From an uncultured Tateyamaria sp. (GTDB taxonomy: Bacteria; Pseudomonadota; Alphaproteobacteria; Rhodobacterales; Rhodobacteraceae): a stretch of DNA of 64,000 nt. This document shows positions 7,591-16,686 of this stretch, in pieces. Every line of letters starts with the position of its first letter. Positions within the stretch are counted from its first letter, which is position 1. The stretch lies in assembly GCF_947488715.1 (NCBI RefSeq), contig NZ_CANLAG010000003.1, positions 457,591 through 521,590 on the forward strand, in the 5' to 3' direction. The notes under the pieces were generated by a model that did no database searches, was not told the origin of the DNA, and saw nothing but the letters and a program-made list of their open reading frames with translations. A program made the position numbers and the translations under genes.

Positions 7591-9506
7591 AGCGGACCTT
7601 GGGCGTTTGTTATTACCCCGAACACTGGCCCGAGGCGCAGTGGGCCGAGGATGCGGCGCGCATGGCCGATCTGGGCCTGACATGGGTGCGCATTGGTGAG
7701 TTCGCGTGGAAGCGGATGGAGCCGGTGGAGGGCACTTATGAGTGGGGTTGGCTGGACCGCGCGATCGAGACATTGGGGGCCGCGGGGCTGAAGGTTGTGC
7801 TGGGCACGCCCACGGCCACGCCGCCGGCTTGGGTGGTGGCCAAGCATCCGGGCATGTTGCCTGTGGATGCAGAGGGGCGCGTGCGTGGTTACGGGTCGCG
7901 CCGGCATTACTGTTTTTCCCATGCGGGATATCTGGAGGAATGTCGCCGGATCGTGACGGCGATGGCCAAGCGGTACGGGCGCAACGGGCACGTGGCGGCG
8001 TGGCAGACGGACAATGAGTATAGCTGTCACGACACGGTGCTGAGCTATTCCGATGCCGCGCGCGATGCGTTCCGCGACTGGCTGCGGGCGCAGTTTCCGG
8101 GGGCGGGCAATGACGGGGATATTGCGGCGCTGAACGCGGCCTGGGGCAATGTGTTCTGGTCGATGGACTACGACGACTTCGATCAGATTGGCCTGCCCAA
8201 CCTGACCGTAACGGAGGTGAACCCGGCGCATGCCCATGCGTTCCGGCGGTTTGCGTCCGATCAGGTGGTGGCGTTCAACCGGGCGCAGGTGGATATTCTG
8301 CGGGCCCATTCGGATGCGCCGATTGCGCATAACTACATGGGGCGGATCACGGATTTTGACCACTTCAAGGTGGGGGCGGATCTGGATATCGCGTCGTGGG
8401 ATTCCTATCCTCTGGGGTTTCTGGAGGACCGTTCGGGGGCTGGTGACGCACATCAGCGCGCCTATGCGCGGCAGGGCGATCCGGATTTTCAGGCCTTTCA
8501 CCATGATCTCTATCGTGCCGTGGGGCGCGAGGGTCGTTGGTGGGTGATGGAGCAGCAGCCCGGCCCGGTGAACTGGGCGCCGTACAATCCCGCCCCCTTG
8601 CCGGGCATGGTGCGGTTGTGGACGTGGGAAGCCTTTGCCCATGGGGCGGAGGCGGTGTGCTATTTCCGCTGGCGGCAGGCGCCCTTTGCGCAAGAGCAGA
8701 TGCATGCGGGCCTGTTGCGCCCCGATTCCGCGGAGGCCGAGGCGTTTGGTGAGGCCCGGCAGGTGATGGCCGAGCTGGCAGGGGCGCCGGATGTGGAGGT
8801 GGCGCAGGCGCCCGTTGCGATCCTCTTTGACTACGATGCCGATGCGGCCTGGGCAGTGCAGCCGCATGGGGCGGGGCTGAGTTATTTCGGGCTGGTGTTC
8901 GACTGGTACCGGGCGTGCCGCAAGCTGGGGTTGTCGGTGGATATCGTGCCGGTGACGTGCCGCGATTTTGACTGGTATGACCTCGTGCTGGCGCCGGGGC
9001 TGATGCACATGACGGACGACCTGAAAACTGCGCTGGAAGCGGCGGATGGTCAGGTGATTGTGGGGCCGCGGTCGGGCGCGCGGGATGCGCATTTCTGCAT
9101 CCCTACACCTCTGCCACCTGCATGGCCCGCCAGTGATCTGGCCGTGTCACGGGTGCAGTCGATGCGGCCTGACATGCCGCTCGATGTGGCGGGCGGAGGT
9201 CAGGTCATTGGCTATCTCGAACAGCTCGAAGGTGGTGGCGATGTGGTCATGTCGACCGAAGACGGCGCACCGGTCGCGGTGCGCTGCGGCGCGGGCACGA
9301 TCTATGTCGGCGGCTGGGGAGATGACACGGCCCACATGCGCTTGATTCGCGACCTTGCCCCAACGCTGACCACCGTTGAGATGCCCGAAGGCGTGCGGCG
9401 TCGGGCGACGGGGACAGAGCAGTTCTGGTTCAACTACGCGGCACATGACGTGGAAATCCAAGGTGAAATCGTGCCACCGGCAGGGGTCAAACGCACAAGC
9501 CTCTGA
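7587..9506 (+). CDS. Beta-galactosidase, GH42 family
   Basis: Hydrolyses beta-galactosides, 639 residues, the usual GH42 size. The acid/base Glu144 is in TDNEYSC and the nucleophile Glu322 in VMEQQPG. The barrel begins with the YYPEHWPE motif near residue 10, and trimerisation and beta-sandwich domains follow. No signal peptide is evident, so it acts on imported oligosaccharide. It is the last gene of the operon, overlapping the lactonase by 4 nt. Having alpha- and beta-galactosidases in one transcript suggests mixed galactosides, such as algal galactans or galactolipid sugars, as the source. Confidence 0.95.
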   Translation: MKRTLGVCYYPEHWPEAQWAEDAARMADLGLTWVRIGEFAWKRMEPVEGTYEWGWLDRAIETLGAAGLKVVLGTPTATPPAWVVAKHPGMLPVDAEGRVRGYGSRRHYCFSHAGYLEECRRIVTAMAKRYGRNGHVAAWQTDNEYSCHDTVLSYSDAARDAFRDWLRAQFPGAGNDGDIAALNAAWGNVFWSMDYDDFDQIGLPNLTVTEVNPAHAHAFRRFASDQVVAFNRAQVDILRAHSDAPIAHNYMGRITDFDHFKVGADLDIASWDSYPLGFLEDRSGAGDAHQRAYARQGDPDFQAFHHDLYRAVGREGRWWVMEQQPGPVNWAPYNPAPLPGMVRLWTWEAFAHGAEAVCYFRWRQAPFAQEQMHAGLLRPDSAEAEAFGEARQVMAELAGAPDVEVAQAPVAILFDYDADAAWAVQPHGAGLSYFGLVFDWYRACRKLGLSVDIVPVTCRDFDWYDLVLAPGLMHMTDDLKTALEAADGQVIVGPRSGARDAHFCIPTPLPPAWPASDLAVSRVQSMRPDMPLDVAGGGQVIGYLEQLEGGGDVVMSTEDGAPVAVRCGAGTIYVGGWGDDTAHMRLIRDLAPTLTTVEMPEGVRRRATGTEQFWFNYAAHDVEIQGEIVPPAGVKRTSL

Positions 9507-9528
9507 GGCGGGGCGCGCACTGTCACAT

Positions 9529-9552
9529 CTATTTCACAAAACCATGAAATAG
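9529..9552. promoter_or_regulatory. Probable ArsR operator
   Basis: Perfect 8-bp arms CTATTTCA and TGAAATAG separated by 8 nt lie 7 nt before the ArsR-fusion start codon. Position and dyad symmetry fit an autoregulatory ArsR site that would block transcription when no arsenic is bound. The assignment is by context. Confidence 0.65.
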
Positions 9553-9559
9553 AGCGACC

Positions 9560-10390
9560 ATGTTGTTGAACCAATTGTCTATCCTGAGCCATCCCGAGCG
9601 GATGCGCGTGTTTCGCCTGCTGATGCGGCGATGTCCGGATGCCGTGCCTGCGGGAGAGATCGCGCGGGTGCTGGATCTGAAGCCCTCGACTACCTCGGCC
9701 TATCTGTCGGCGCTGTCCGGCGCAGGCCTGATCGGCCAACAGCGCGACGGCACATCGCGGCACTATGCGGTGCGGCTTGCCGGTGTGCGGGCACTGGTTG
9801 GGGACCTCTTTGCCGATTGCTGCAACGGGCGGCCTGATCTGTGTCCGCCCGGCGTGGTTGCCCCGTCCGGCGATGCCGACGGCGCGAGGGATGGCAAACA
9901 GAACGTCCTCTTTATTTGCACGGGCAACGCCGCCCGCTCGATCTTTGCCGAGGCGATTATGCGCGATGCGGCAGGCGACCGGTTCAACGTGTTTTCGGCG
10001 GGTACAAACCCGCAACCACGGCTGAACCCCATGGCCGTCGAGATGCTGCGGCAAAAGGGATTGGACACCGCCACATTGCGGGCCAAACACCTGTCGGAAT
10101 TCCAGGCCGCCGACGCGCCAGTCATGGATTTCGTGTTCACGGTCTGCGACGCCGCCGCGAATGAGGAATGCCCGCCCTGGCACGGCCAACCCATTTCAGG
10201 TCATTGGGGCCTGCCTGATCCGGTCAAGGCCACTGGCACGGATGCAGAAAAGCGGCTGGCCTTTCAATCTGCTTATGGCGCGATACGCAACCGTATCGTC
10301 GCCTTTGCCGCGCTGCCGATGGAAACCCTGACGCGCGCCTCACTGCAACACGAGGTCGATGCGATCGGCCAAACGAAAGACGAGACATGA
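9560..10390 (+). CDS. ArsR repressor fused to thioredoxin-type arsenate reductase
   Basis: Two-domain protein of 276 residues. Residues 1 to about 85 form an ArsR winged helix ending in Cys87, Cys88 and Cys95 ([10 protein letters not shown]), a plausible As(III) sensor site. Residues about 115-270 are a low-molecular-weight phosphatase-like arsenate reductase with the loop CTGNAARS (nucleophile Cys120) and resolving cysteines Cys196 and Cys204. Family knowledge gives sensing of arsenite plus reduction of arsenate. It is the first gene of the operon, and its TGA overlaps the GAPDH ATG. The loop has Ala where Ser is common (CTGNSARS). Confidence 0.9.
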   Translation: MLLNQLSILSHPERMRVFRLLMRRCPDAVPAGEIARVLDLKPSTTSAYLSALSGAGLIGQQRDGTSRHYAVRLAGVRALVGDLFADCCNGRPDLCPPGVVAPSGDADGARDGKQNVLFICTGNAARSIFAEAIMRDAAGDRFNVFSAGTNPQPRLNPMAVEMLRQKGLDTATLRAKHLSEFQAADAPVMDFVFTVCDAAANEECPPWHGQPISGHWGLPDPVKATGTDAEKRLAFQSAYGAIRNRIVAFAALPMETLTRASLQHEVDAIGQTKDET

Positions 10391-11379
10391 CGACATACGC
10401 GCTGAACGGCCTGGGCCGCATTGGGAAGCTGGCTCTGAAACCCTTGTTGGAGCGGGGATGTGACATCGCTTTTGTCAACGATGCGGTGGGCGATCCGGCG
10501 ATGCACGCGCATCTGTTGGAATTTGACACGGTGCATGGCCGCTGGGACGCTGCATTTGAGGCGGATGCGACAAGCATAAGCATCGATGGCACACGCATCC
10601 CGGCCTATGGCGTGAGCAAGATTGAGGAACTGCCGCTGGACGGTGTCGATGTGGTGATCGACTGTACCGGCGTGTTCAAGACCGAGGCCAAGTTGGCCCC
10701 CTATTTCGCCGCTGGGGTGAAGAAGGTTGTGGTGTCTGCGCCGGTCAAGGACGGCGATACGGCGAACATCGTTTATGGCGTCAACAACGAGGTCTATACC
10801 GGCCAACCCATCGTCACGGCGGCGTCCTGTACAACCAACTGTCTGGCACCGGTGGTCAAGGTCATCCACGAAGGTTTGGGAATCAAACATGGCTCGATCA
10901 CCACGATCCATGACGTGACCAACACACAGACCATCGTGGACCGTCCGGCCAAGGATCTGCGGCGCGCGCGTTCGGCGTTGAACTCATTGATCCCGACAAC
11001 CACGGGATCGGCGACTGCGATCACGCTGATTTACCCCGACCTCAAGGGCAAGCTGAATGGCCATGCGGTGCGAGTGCCGCTGTTGAATGCGTCGCTGACT
11101 GATTGTGTGTTCGAGGTGGCCCGCGAAACCACCGCCGAAGAGGTGAACGCGATGTTCAAGGCGGCGTCCGAAGGGCCGTTGCAGGGTATTTTGGGCTATG
11201 AAACGCGCCCGCTTGTGTCGACCGACTATGTGAATGACGCACGTTCCTCGATTGTTGATGCGCCTTCGACTATGGTCGTCAACGGTACACAGGTGAAGGT
11301 CTATGCCTGGTACGACAATGAATGGGGTTACGCGCACCGTCTTGTGGATGTGGCGCAAATGGTTGGGGAAAGTCTTTGA
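10387..11379 (+). CDS. ArsJ-associated glyceraldehyde-3-phosphate dehydrogenase
   Basis: GAPDH-fold protein, 330 residues, with the N-terminal GLGRIGK nucleotide site and the catalytic Cys in [11 protein letters not shown] near residues 149-153. In arsJ operons such a GAPDH uses arsenate in place of phosphate to make unstable 1-arseno-3-phosphoglycerate, which ArsJ exports; that is established for the arsJ/gapdh pair and inferred here from synteny. It is probably not the glycolytic copy. It is translationally coupled to the ArsR fusion (ATGA), and its stop overlaps the TTG start of the next gene. Confidence 0.9.
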   Translation: MTTYALNGLGRIGKLALKPLLERGCDIAFVNDAVGDPAMHAHLLEFDTVHGRWDAAFEADATSISIDGTRIPAYGVSKIEELPLDGVDVVIDCTGVFKTEAKLAPYFAAGVKKVVVSAPVKDGDTANIVYGVNNEVYTGQPIVTAASCTTNCLAPVVKVIHEGLGIKHGSITTIHDVTNTQTIVDRPAKDLRRARSALNSLIPTTTGSATAITLIYPDLKGKLNGHAVRVPLLNASLTDCVFEVARETTAEEVNAMFKAASEGPLQGILGYETRPLVSTDYVNDARSSIVDAPSTMVVNGTQVKVYAWYDNEWGYAHRLVDVAQMVGESL

Positions 11380-12098
11380 AGTTACGGAATATATTGTCGG
11401 CTTTGGCCGCGCTCGCCTGGGGAACTGCGGCCGTGGGTCAGCAACCGATGGGCATCGTCTATGAGACGAATGGGGTCAAAGCCATTGATGTGGTGTTTCT
11501 GGGGTGCAAGACGAACAATCTCTTCGAAGCGCCTAGGGCGGAGTGTAGCGTCAGTGACGGCACCAAACCCAGCGGTTTCGTTGTGGTTGAACCGTCGGCG
11601 GCGGCGCTGGTGCAGGAACCTGCCGGTCTGGAGATGACCCTGACTGTGCGGAATGCGAACGTGGGGACGCCCGCGTTCAGCGATGTCATGGCTTACACCG
11701 TCGCGGATACGCCGGCCAATACCGCGACGCTGGGTCGTCTCGGGCTGGGGCCCAAGCCGGAGGCGCAGGTTGTTCCAACCCTCGCCGGGATGGCCGGTTT
11801 GTGGCATCGCGACAACAGCACGGATGCGTTTATCATCCACCGAAATTCGGCGGGCTTTCGCTATGACCTTGGCGGCATGGTCAACTTTTTTGTGGCTATC
11901 GACGTACGGTCAGGCAACTGCTCGGGGCATCCGCGTGTTGCGCATCACATCGTGGCGGAGTTCAAACAGGCCGATGGTGGCCCGCAGTGTTGGGACATCG
12001 AGGGGTTCACCGGTGACACGCTTGTGGTGACGCGGCGCACGCTCGCGACGCGCACGGGGCGTGGCACGACGGCGGTTTACCGGCGTCAAAAGAACTGA
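11376..12098 (+). CDS. Exported four-cysteine protein of unknown function in the arsenate operon
   Basis: I do not recognise the family. The TTG at 11376 overlaps the GAPDH stop (TTGA), follows a purine-rich GGTTGGGGAAAG, and gives a clean signal peptide ([16 protein letters not shown], with probable cleavage after AAVG), so it is preferred over upstream in-frame starts inside the GAPDH gene. The protein is 240 residues, with a mature, probably periplasmic, part carrying four cysteines (LGCKTN, AECSV, GNCSG, PQCWD), enough for two disulfides or a thiolate site. It sits between gapdh and arsJ in the same direction. An export or arsenic-linked role is inference only. Confidence 0.75.
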   Translation: MKLRNILSALAALAWGTAAVGQQPMGIVYETNGVKAIDVVFLGCKTNNLFEAPRAECSVSDGTKPSGFVVVEPSAAALVQEPAGLEMTLTVRNANVGTPAFSDVMAYTVADTPANTATLGRLGLGPKPEAQVVPTLAGMAGLWHRDNSTDAFIIHRNSAGFRYDLGGMVNFFVAIDVRSGNCSGHPRVAHHIVAEFKQADGGPQCWDIEGFTGDTLVVTRRTLATRTGRGTTAVYRRQKN

Positions 12099-12122
12099 CG
12101 ACTGAGGCGCAAGAGGTTCGAC

Positions 12123-13391
12123 ATGCCTGTCACGGAACGCCCTGCGGGGTTTGCCGCCTATGTGGCGGTCACAGCGGCCTATTGGGCGTTCATGCTGACC
12201 GATGGGGCGTTGCGGATGTTGGTGCTTTTGCATTTCAACAGCCTCGGGTTTTCGCCGGTTCAGTTGGCGTATCTCTTTGTTTTATATGAGATCGCGGGGG
12301 TTGTGACCAACCTGAGCGCGGGTTGGATCGCGGCGCGGTTTGGATTGACCACGACCCTATATGCCGGGTTGGGATTGCAGGTTCTGGCGTTGGTTGCGCT
12401 GGCGCAGTTGGACCCCGCGTGGTCAGTTGCGGCATCGGTTGTGTTTGTGATGGCCGTGCAGGGCGTGTCGGGCGTGGCCAAGGACCTGGCCAAGATGTCG
12501 TCGAAGTCGGCAGTCAAGCTGCTCGCGCCCGAGGGCGATGGGCTGTTTCGCTGGGTGGCTTTGCTGACAGGGTCAAAGAACGCGGTGAAGGGGTTCGGGT
12601 TCCTGCTGGGGGCGGCGGCGCTGGGTCTGTTTGGCTTTGTGCCAAGCGTTCTGGGGATGGCTGTGGTGCTGGGTGTGATCCTTGTGGCGGTGTTGGTGCG
12701 GATGCCGCCTGGTCTGCCTGCGGGGCGCAAAGATGCAAAGTTCCGGGATGTTTTGTCGAGCAATCCGCGTGTGAATTGGCTGAGTTCCGCGCGCGTGTTC
12801 CTGTTCGGGGCGCGGGACGTGTGGTTTGTGGTGGGCATACCGATCTATTTCTATTCCGTCCTCAGCGATGGCAGTCCCGAAGGGCAACGCGCGGCGTTTT
12901 TCATGATCGGGGTCTTTATGGCGATTTGGGTGATCCTGTACGGCGCCGTACAGGCGCGCGCGCCAACGCTGTTACGCAGCCATGCGCGGTCGGCGCAGGA
13001 GTTAGCGGGTTCGGCGCGGTTCTGGGTTGGTACGCTGGTCTTTGTGCCGGCAGTGCTGGCGCTGGCGGTCTGGCTGGTGGGGCAGCCGACATGGTGGCTG
13101 ACCACCTTGGTGGTTGTCGGGCTGCTTGTATTTGGCGTGCTCTTTGCGCTCAACTCGGCGCTGCATTCCTATTTGATCCTTGCGTTCACCAGTGCCGAAC
13201 GGGTCACGATGGACGTGGGGTTTTACTATATGGCGAACGCGGCTGGACGTCTGATCGGGACGGTTCTGTCGGGGCTGACCTATCAGTTGGGCGGTCTGCC
13301 TTTGTGCCTTGGTACGGCTGCGGTGATGATCGCGCTCAGTTGGGTGAGCATTGGGCGCATCAGCGGTGGCGCGTCAACCAGCCCAGCGTAG
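12123..13391 (+). CDS. arsJ: Organoarsenical efflux protein ArsJ (MFS)
   Basis: Major facilitator with about 12 hydrophobic spans, 422 residues. The loop GVSGVAKDLAKMSSKSAVK (about residues 114-132) followed by LFRWVALLTGSKNAVKGFGF is characteristic of ArsJ rather than generic MFS drug pumps. It exports 1-arseno-3-phosphoglycerate made by the upstream GAPDH, giving arsenate resistance. The last 32 nt overlap the tail of the convergent isomerase gene on the other strand. Confidence 0.9.
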   Translation: MPVTERPAGFAAYVAVTAAYWAFMLTDGALRMLVLLHFNSLGFSPVQLAYLFVLYEIAGVVTNLSAGWIAARFGLTTTLYAGLGLQVLALVALAQLDPAWSVAASVVFVMAVQGVSGVAKDLAKMSSKSAVKLLAPEGDGLFRWVALLTGSKNAVKGFGFLLGAAALGLFGFVPSVLGMAVVLGVILVAVLVRMPPGLPAGRKDAKFRDVLSSNPRVNWLSSARVFLFGARDVWFVVGIPIYFYSVLSDGSPEGQRAAFFMIGVFMAIWVILYGAVQARAPTLLRSHARSAQELAGSARFWVGTLVFVPAVLALAVWLVGQPTWWLTTLVVVGLLVFGVLFALNSALHSYLILAFTSAERVTMDVGFYYMANAAGRLIGTVLSGLTYQLGGLPLCLGTAAVMIALSWVSIGRISGGASTSPA

Positions 13392-14106
13392 CGTCTGTAT
13401 CGCCACCGGGTTTGTATTCCGCACCCAGCGGAGCGGGCCAGCCCGTGAGATGCCCAAAGATCGTGGCATAGTCCAACTCACCATGATCCGGGGCGCCACG
13501 GTCGGGGACCGAGGCGAACTGGATATGCCCGATGATGTCATGCAGATCGGTGAGGCGGGTGAGGATGTCGCCCTCGGTCCGGCCCACGTGGTAGCAGTCG
13601 AACATCAGCTTGAGATTGGGGGCGGCGACCTCGGCAATGATTGCGCGAGCCTGATCGGTGGTCTGCAGAAAATAGCCGGGCGCATCGTGTCGGTTCAGCG
13701 GCTCGATCAGGATGGTACGGGACGTGGCCGCGCAGGCATAGCGCAGGTTGCTGACAAAGGTCGCATGGGCCTCGGACCCGCTTGCAAAGCCACACATGAC
13801 ATGGATGGCGCCAGCATTTACCACGTCAGCATAGGCAACTGCCTGATCGATCGCGGCGCGCGCGTCGTCGTCGCGGCCCAGCAGGGCGGCAAGGCCATTT
13901 TCGCCCCCAGCCACATCGCCGCGTGACGTGTTCAGACCCAGCATGGGCAGTCCGGTTGCATCCAGCGCCGCCGCCACGTCTGCGGCGGGCGTGTCGTAGG
14001 GCCAGTGACATTCGACCGCATCGAACCCTGCTGCATGTGCGGCGTGAATTGCGTCGGGCAGAGGGCGATCCGCCCAGAGAAAACCAAGATTTGCGGAGAA
14101 CTTCAT
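13360..14106 (-). CDS. Hydroxypyruvate isomerase family protein (OtnI/Hyi-like)
   Basis: Xylose-isomerase-like TIM barrel, 248 residues. The conserved segments ANLGFLWAD (about 5-13), ILIEPLNRHDAPGYFL (about 141-156) with metal-ligand Glu, and MFDCYH match the Hyi/2-oxo-tetronate isomerase family. It is coupled (ATGA) to the upstream L-threonate dehydrogenase-like gene, so a four-carbon sugar-acid role (2-oxo-tetronate isomerase) is more likely than glyoxylate metabolism. The expected kinase and aldolase partners are not adjacent. Confidence 0.85.
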   Translation of the reverse strand: MKFSANLGFLWADRPLPDAIHAAHAAGFDAVECHWPYDTPAADVAAALDATGLPMLGLNTSRGDVAGGENGLAALLGRDDDARAAIDQAVAYADVVNAGAIHVMCGFASGSEAHATFVSNLRYACAATSRTILIEPLNRHDAPGYFLQTTDQARAIIAEVAAPNLKLMFDCYHVGRTEGDILTRLTDLHDIIGHIQFASVPDRGAPDHGELDYATIFGHLTGWPAPLGAEYKPGGDTDATLGWLTRHR

Positions 14107-15002
14107 GCGTCTTCTCCGGGCAGGGTCAAGCCTGCGTTTCGGGCGTAAACCTTGGCCACGGCGGCGTCATCTTCGCCACCCAGCCCCATGCCCGCCGCCG
14201 CAATGAACTGCTGCAGGGCAGCGGCTGTCACCGGGGCGGAAAAGCTGGCGGATTTCGCGATGTCGAGCACGATGCCGAGGTCCTTGGGCCAGATGTTGAC
14301 CGAACTGTGCGGGGTATAGTCACCCGCAACAATGTGTGGCGCGCGGTTCTCCAGCATCCAGGAGGATCCCGCGCATTTGCTGATCACCTCGACAAACTGG
14401 TCGGGGGCGACGCCCTGAGTCATGCCAAAGGTCAACGCTTCGGCCATGGTGGCGATGTGGACACCTGCCAGCAGTTGATTGACCGCCTTCATCGCGGAAC
14501 CCGGCCCCGCCTGATCGCCCAGCCGGAACACGGTTTCAGCAGTCGCATCGAGGATGGCCTCTGCGGCGGCAAAAGCTTCGGGTTTGCCAGCGGCCATGAT
14601 GGACAGCGCGCCTTGGGCGGCCTTGATCGAGCCGCCCGAAATCGGCGCATCGAGATAGTGAACACCTTGTGCCTGACACTTCGCCTCCATCTCGCGGGCG
14701 AAATCCGGGGGCACAGTCGCGCATGCCATGACAACCGCGCCGGGTTTCAACGAGGGTACCAGCCCGGCATCGCCAAACAGTACGTTTTCAGTCTGCGCCG
14801 CGTTCAGAACGACGACAATGACCGCATCAAGGTCGCCTGCCACATCGGCAAGAGCGCCCGCCGCACCCCCTTCGGACTGGAAGCGTTGGACCTGGGTTTC
14901 GTTGATGTCAAACCCGTGGGTGATGTGCCCTGCGGCCAAGCAGGACTGTGCGATGCCGTACCCCATGGAGCCAAGGCCGATAACTGCGGTTGTGTGGGGC
15001 AT
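14103..15002 (-). CDS. ltnD: NAD-dependent L-threonate dehydrogenase-like protein
   Basis: Beta-hydroxyacid dehydrogenase of 299 residues. The Rossmann motif GLGSMG is at residues 9-14, the substrate loop DAPISGGSIKAAQG near 120-133, and the catalytic Lys in GSAMKAVNQLL near 170. The sequence groups best with LtnD (L-threonate 2-dehydrogenase) among 3-hydroxyisobutyrate-type enzymes, and the downstream OtnI-like isomerase agrees with that. Tartronate semialdehyde reductase is the main alternative. Confidence 0.82.
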   Translation of the reverse strand: MPHTTAVIGLGSMGYGIAQSCLAAGHITHGFDINETQVQRFQSEGGAAGALADVAGDLDAVIVVVLNAAQTENVLFGDAGLVPSLKPGAVVMACATVPPDFAREMEAKCQAQGVHYLDAPISGGSIKAAQGALSIMAAGKPEAFAAAEAILDATAETVFRLGDQAGPGSAMKAVNQLLAGVHIATMAEALTFGMTQGVAPDQFVEVISKCAGSSWMLENRAPHIVAGDYTPHSSVNIWPKDLGIVLDIAKSASFSAPVTAAALQQFIAAAGMGLGGEDDAAVAKVYARNAGLTLPGEDA

Positions 15003-15646
15003 GGTCGTCTCCTGATTTGTCAGATTGCGCTATCATGGCCATTGATCGGCAAAGGGCAAGGCGTGAGACGGAAGCGCGTGCGCGGTTGGTTTTGACCGGG
15101 GTCGCCAACGGGTTCGTCGTTGGTGTTGGGCGGTTTGGATCGGGTGGATTTGCATTGCCGCAAAAGTGCCGATTTCAAACAGTTTGGCCTGAACAAATGG
15201 CTGGCTTGGCATGCTCAAGAAAGAGGCATTTGGGACTACGTTTCGAGATTTCGCATCCACGAAATTCGGATGTTCGGGGCCGTTTCAATGAGATTCGGTT
15301 CACTGCCGTGCGCCATCAAATGCCTGCAATTCGGGTAAGGTGGCGACAGTATCGATCTTGGCGTTTCAAGCGTTGATGTCGCACAAATCGCATTAAAAAC
15401 AACAACCTAAACGTTTCTAAAAAATATTCTGCAACCGGTTGCAAATTGAGGCAGACGGCGTAGACTTTGTGCATGGCTGCTTGCAAGGGGAGCGTTTCAG
15501 TCCCGGCCCGGACGTCCAGATGACGGACAGAAGGCGGCGGGGTGATCGGCTCAGGAGACGCGCCAGCCAGTGTTGACCAAGGCCTGTATCCAGTGCCGGT
15601 CGGACAGAAAAACACGCGTGCGTCGGGCACGCAAAAGGGAGAGAAA
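15003..15646. other. 644-bp intergenic region between divergent units
   Basis: No convincing gene is visible; the frames here lack start sites with ribosome sites and have no recognisable domains. It holds the promoter of ltnD at its left end and, on the right, the LacI-type operator (15430-15443) and leader of the CUT2 transporter operon. The stretch 15380-15445 is clearly AT-rich compared with its surroundings, as expected for a promoter. Confidence 0.6.
15430..15443. promoter_or_regulatory. LacI-family operator, copy 1
   Basis: TGCAACCGGTTGCA is a perfect 14-bp palindrome with the central CG typical of LacI/GalR-family operators. It lies 203 nt before the CUT2 binding-protein gene, just after an AT-rich stretch. 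The same 14 bp recur at 19941-19954 before the dehydrogenase gene. The cognate repressor gene is not in the window. Confidence 0.8.
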
Positions 15647-16585
15647 ATGAAAAAGTTCCTTATCACAGCGGGCATGGCTGCCCTCATGTCGACCACCGCC
15701 ATGGCAGAGACCATTGGCGTGTCGGTTGCACGTTTTGACGACAACGGCCTGACGATCATGCGCAACGGCATGACAACGCATGCCGACGCGCTGGACGGTG
15801 TCGATCTGATCATGGAAGACGCGCAGGACGACGTGGCGCGTCAGTTGGACCAGATCAACAACTTTATCGCTTCGGGCGTGGATGCGATCATCGTCAACGC
15901 GGTTGATACCAACGCGACTGCCGCGATGAGCCAGGCCGCGGACTCTGCCGGTGTGCCGCTGGTCTATGTGAACCGCCAGCCGATCAACATGGATACATTG
16001 CCCGAAGGGCAGGCGTTTGTGGCGTCGAACGAGATCGAGTCCGGTACGCTGAAAGCGTTCGAGATCTGCAAGAACCTGCGGGCTGCGGGCAAGTCGGGCG
16101 GCGCGACCGCGTACATGCTGATGGGGCAGTTGTCCAACCAGGCGGCAGTCCAGCGGTCCAAGGACGTCGAGGACGTGTTGGGCATGGACATGTGCAACTT
16201 TATCACGCTGATCGACAAGCAGACGGCGAACTGGTCGCGCGACCAGGCGCAGGATTTGATGAGCAACTGGATTTCGTCGGGCGAGCCGTTTGATGCGGTG
16301 TTTGCCAACAATGACGAAATGGCGATTGGTGCCATCCAGGCGATGAAGTCGTCGGGCATTTCGATGGATGACGTCGAGGTTGGCGGTGTTGATGCAACGC
16401 CGGATGCGCTGGTTGCGATGCAGGCGGGCGACATGGATGTGACCGTGTTCCAGGATCTGGCCGGGCAGGGCGCCGGGTCAATCGACACAGCCATCAAGCT
16501 GGCCAAGGGCGAAGACGTCGACAAGACGGTATTCATCCCCTTCAAGCTGGTCACGCCCGACAACGTGTCCGACTTTCTGAACTAA
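15647..16585 (+). CDS. CUT2 sugar ABC transporter, periplasmic binding protein
   Basis: RbsB/IbpA-like binding protein, 312 residues. The signal peptide MKKFLITAGMAALMSTTAMA precedes the mature start ETIGVSV. The family 1 periplasmic fold shows in IIVNAVDT, VYVNRQPIN and NNDEMAIGAIQAMK. The VNRQPIN...FVASNEIESG segment resembles inositol-type binders, but the ligand is not certain; pentoses or other cyclitols are possible. The ATG at 15647 follows AAAAGGGAGAGAAA. It is first in a binding protein-permease-ATPase operon under a LacI-type operator. Confidence 0.9.
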   Translation: MKKFLITAGMAALMSTTAMAETIGVSVARFDDNGLTIMRNGMTTHADALDGVDLIMEDAQDDVARQLDQINNFIASGVDAIIVNAVDTNATAAMSQAADSAGVPLVYVNRQPINMDTLPEGQAFVASNEIESGTLKAFEICKNLRAAGKSGGATAYMLMGQLSNQAAVQRSKDVEDVLGMDMCNFITLIDKQTANWSRDQAQDLMSNWISSGEPFDAVFANNDEMAIGAIQAMKSSGISMDDVEVGGVDATPDALVAMQAGDMDVTVFQDLAGQGAGSIDTAIKLAKGEDVDKTVFIPFKLVTPDNVSDFLN

Positions 16586-16686
16586 CCCACTCACGCACGT
16601 GATGGATTGGGCGGTGCAGCAGTGCCGCCCAATCTGCACGACAAGGCATAGACGCGGCGCAAAAGCCGCTGGATGGAGAGGCACCT

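Noticed and set aside
7575..9092. Long open frame of 505 codons on the minus strand opposite the beta-galactosidase
   Set aside because: It is rich in Arg, His and Pro as expected for the antisense of high-GC coding DNA, has no domain or ribosome site, and lies fully opposite a clear GH42 enzyme. The same applies to long minus frames at 559-1566, 1481-2470 and 2998-4182.
12323..13471. Open frame of 382 codons overlapping arsJ in another plus frame
   Set aside because: Its product is Gly/Cys/Arg-rich without hydrophobic pattern, while the arsJ frame gives a clean 12-span transporter.
14990..15376. Coding frame in the gap before the CUT2 operon
   Set aside because: It starts inside ltnD on the opposite strand, has no ribosome site and a basic, low-complexity product; treated as noise.
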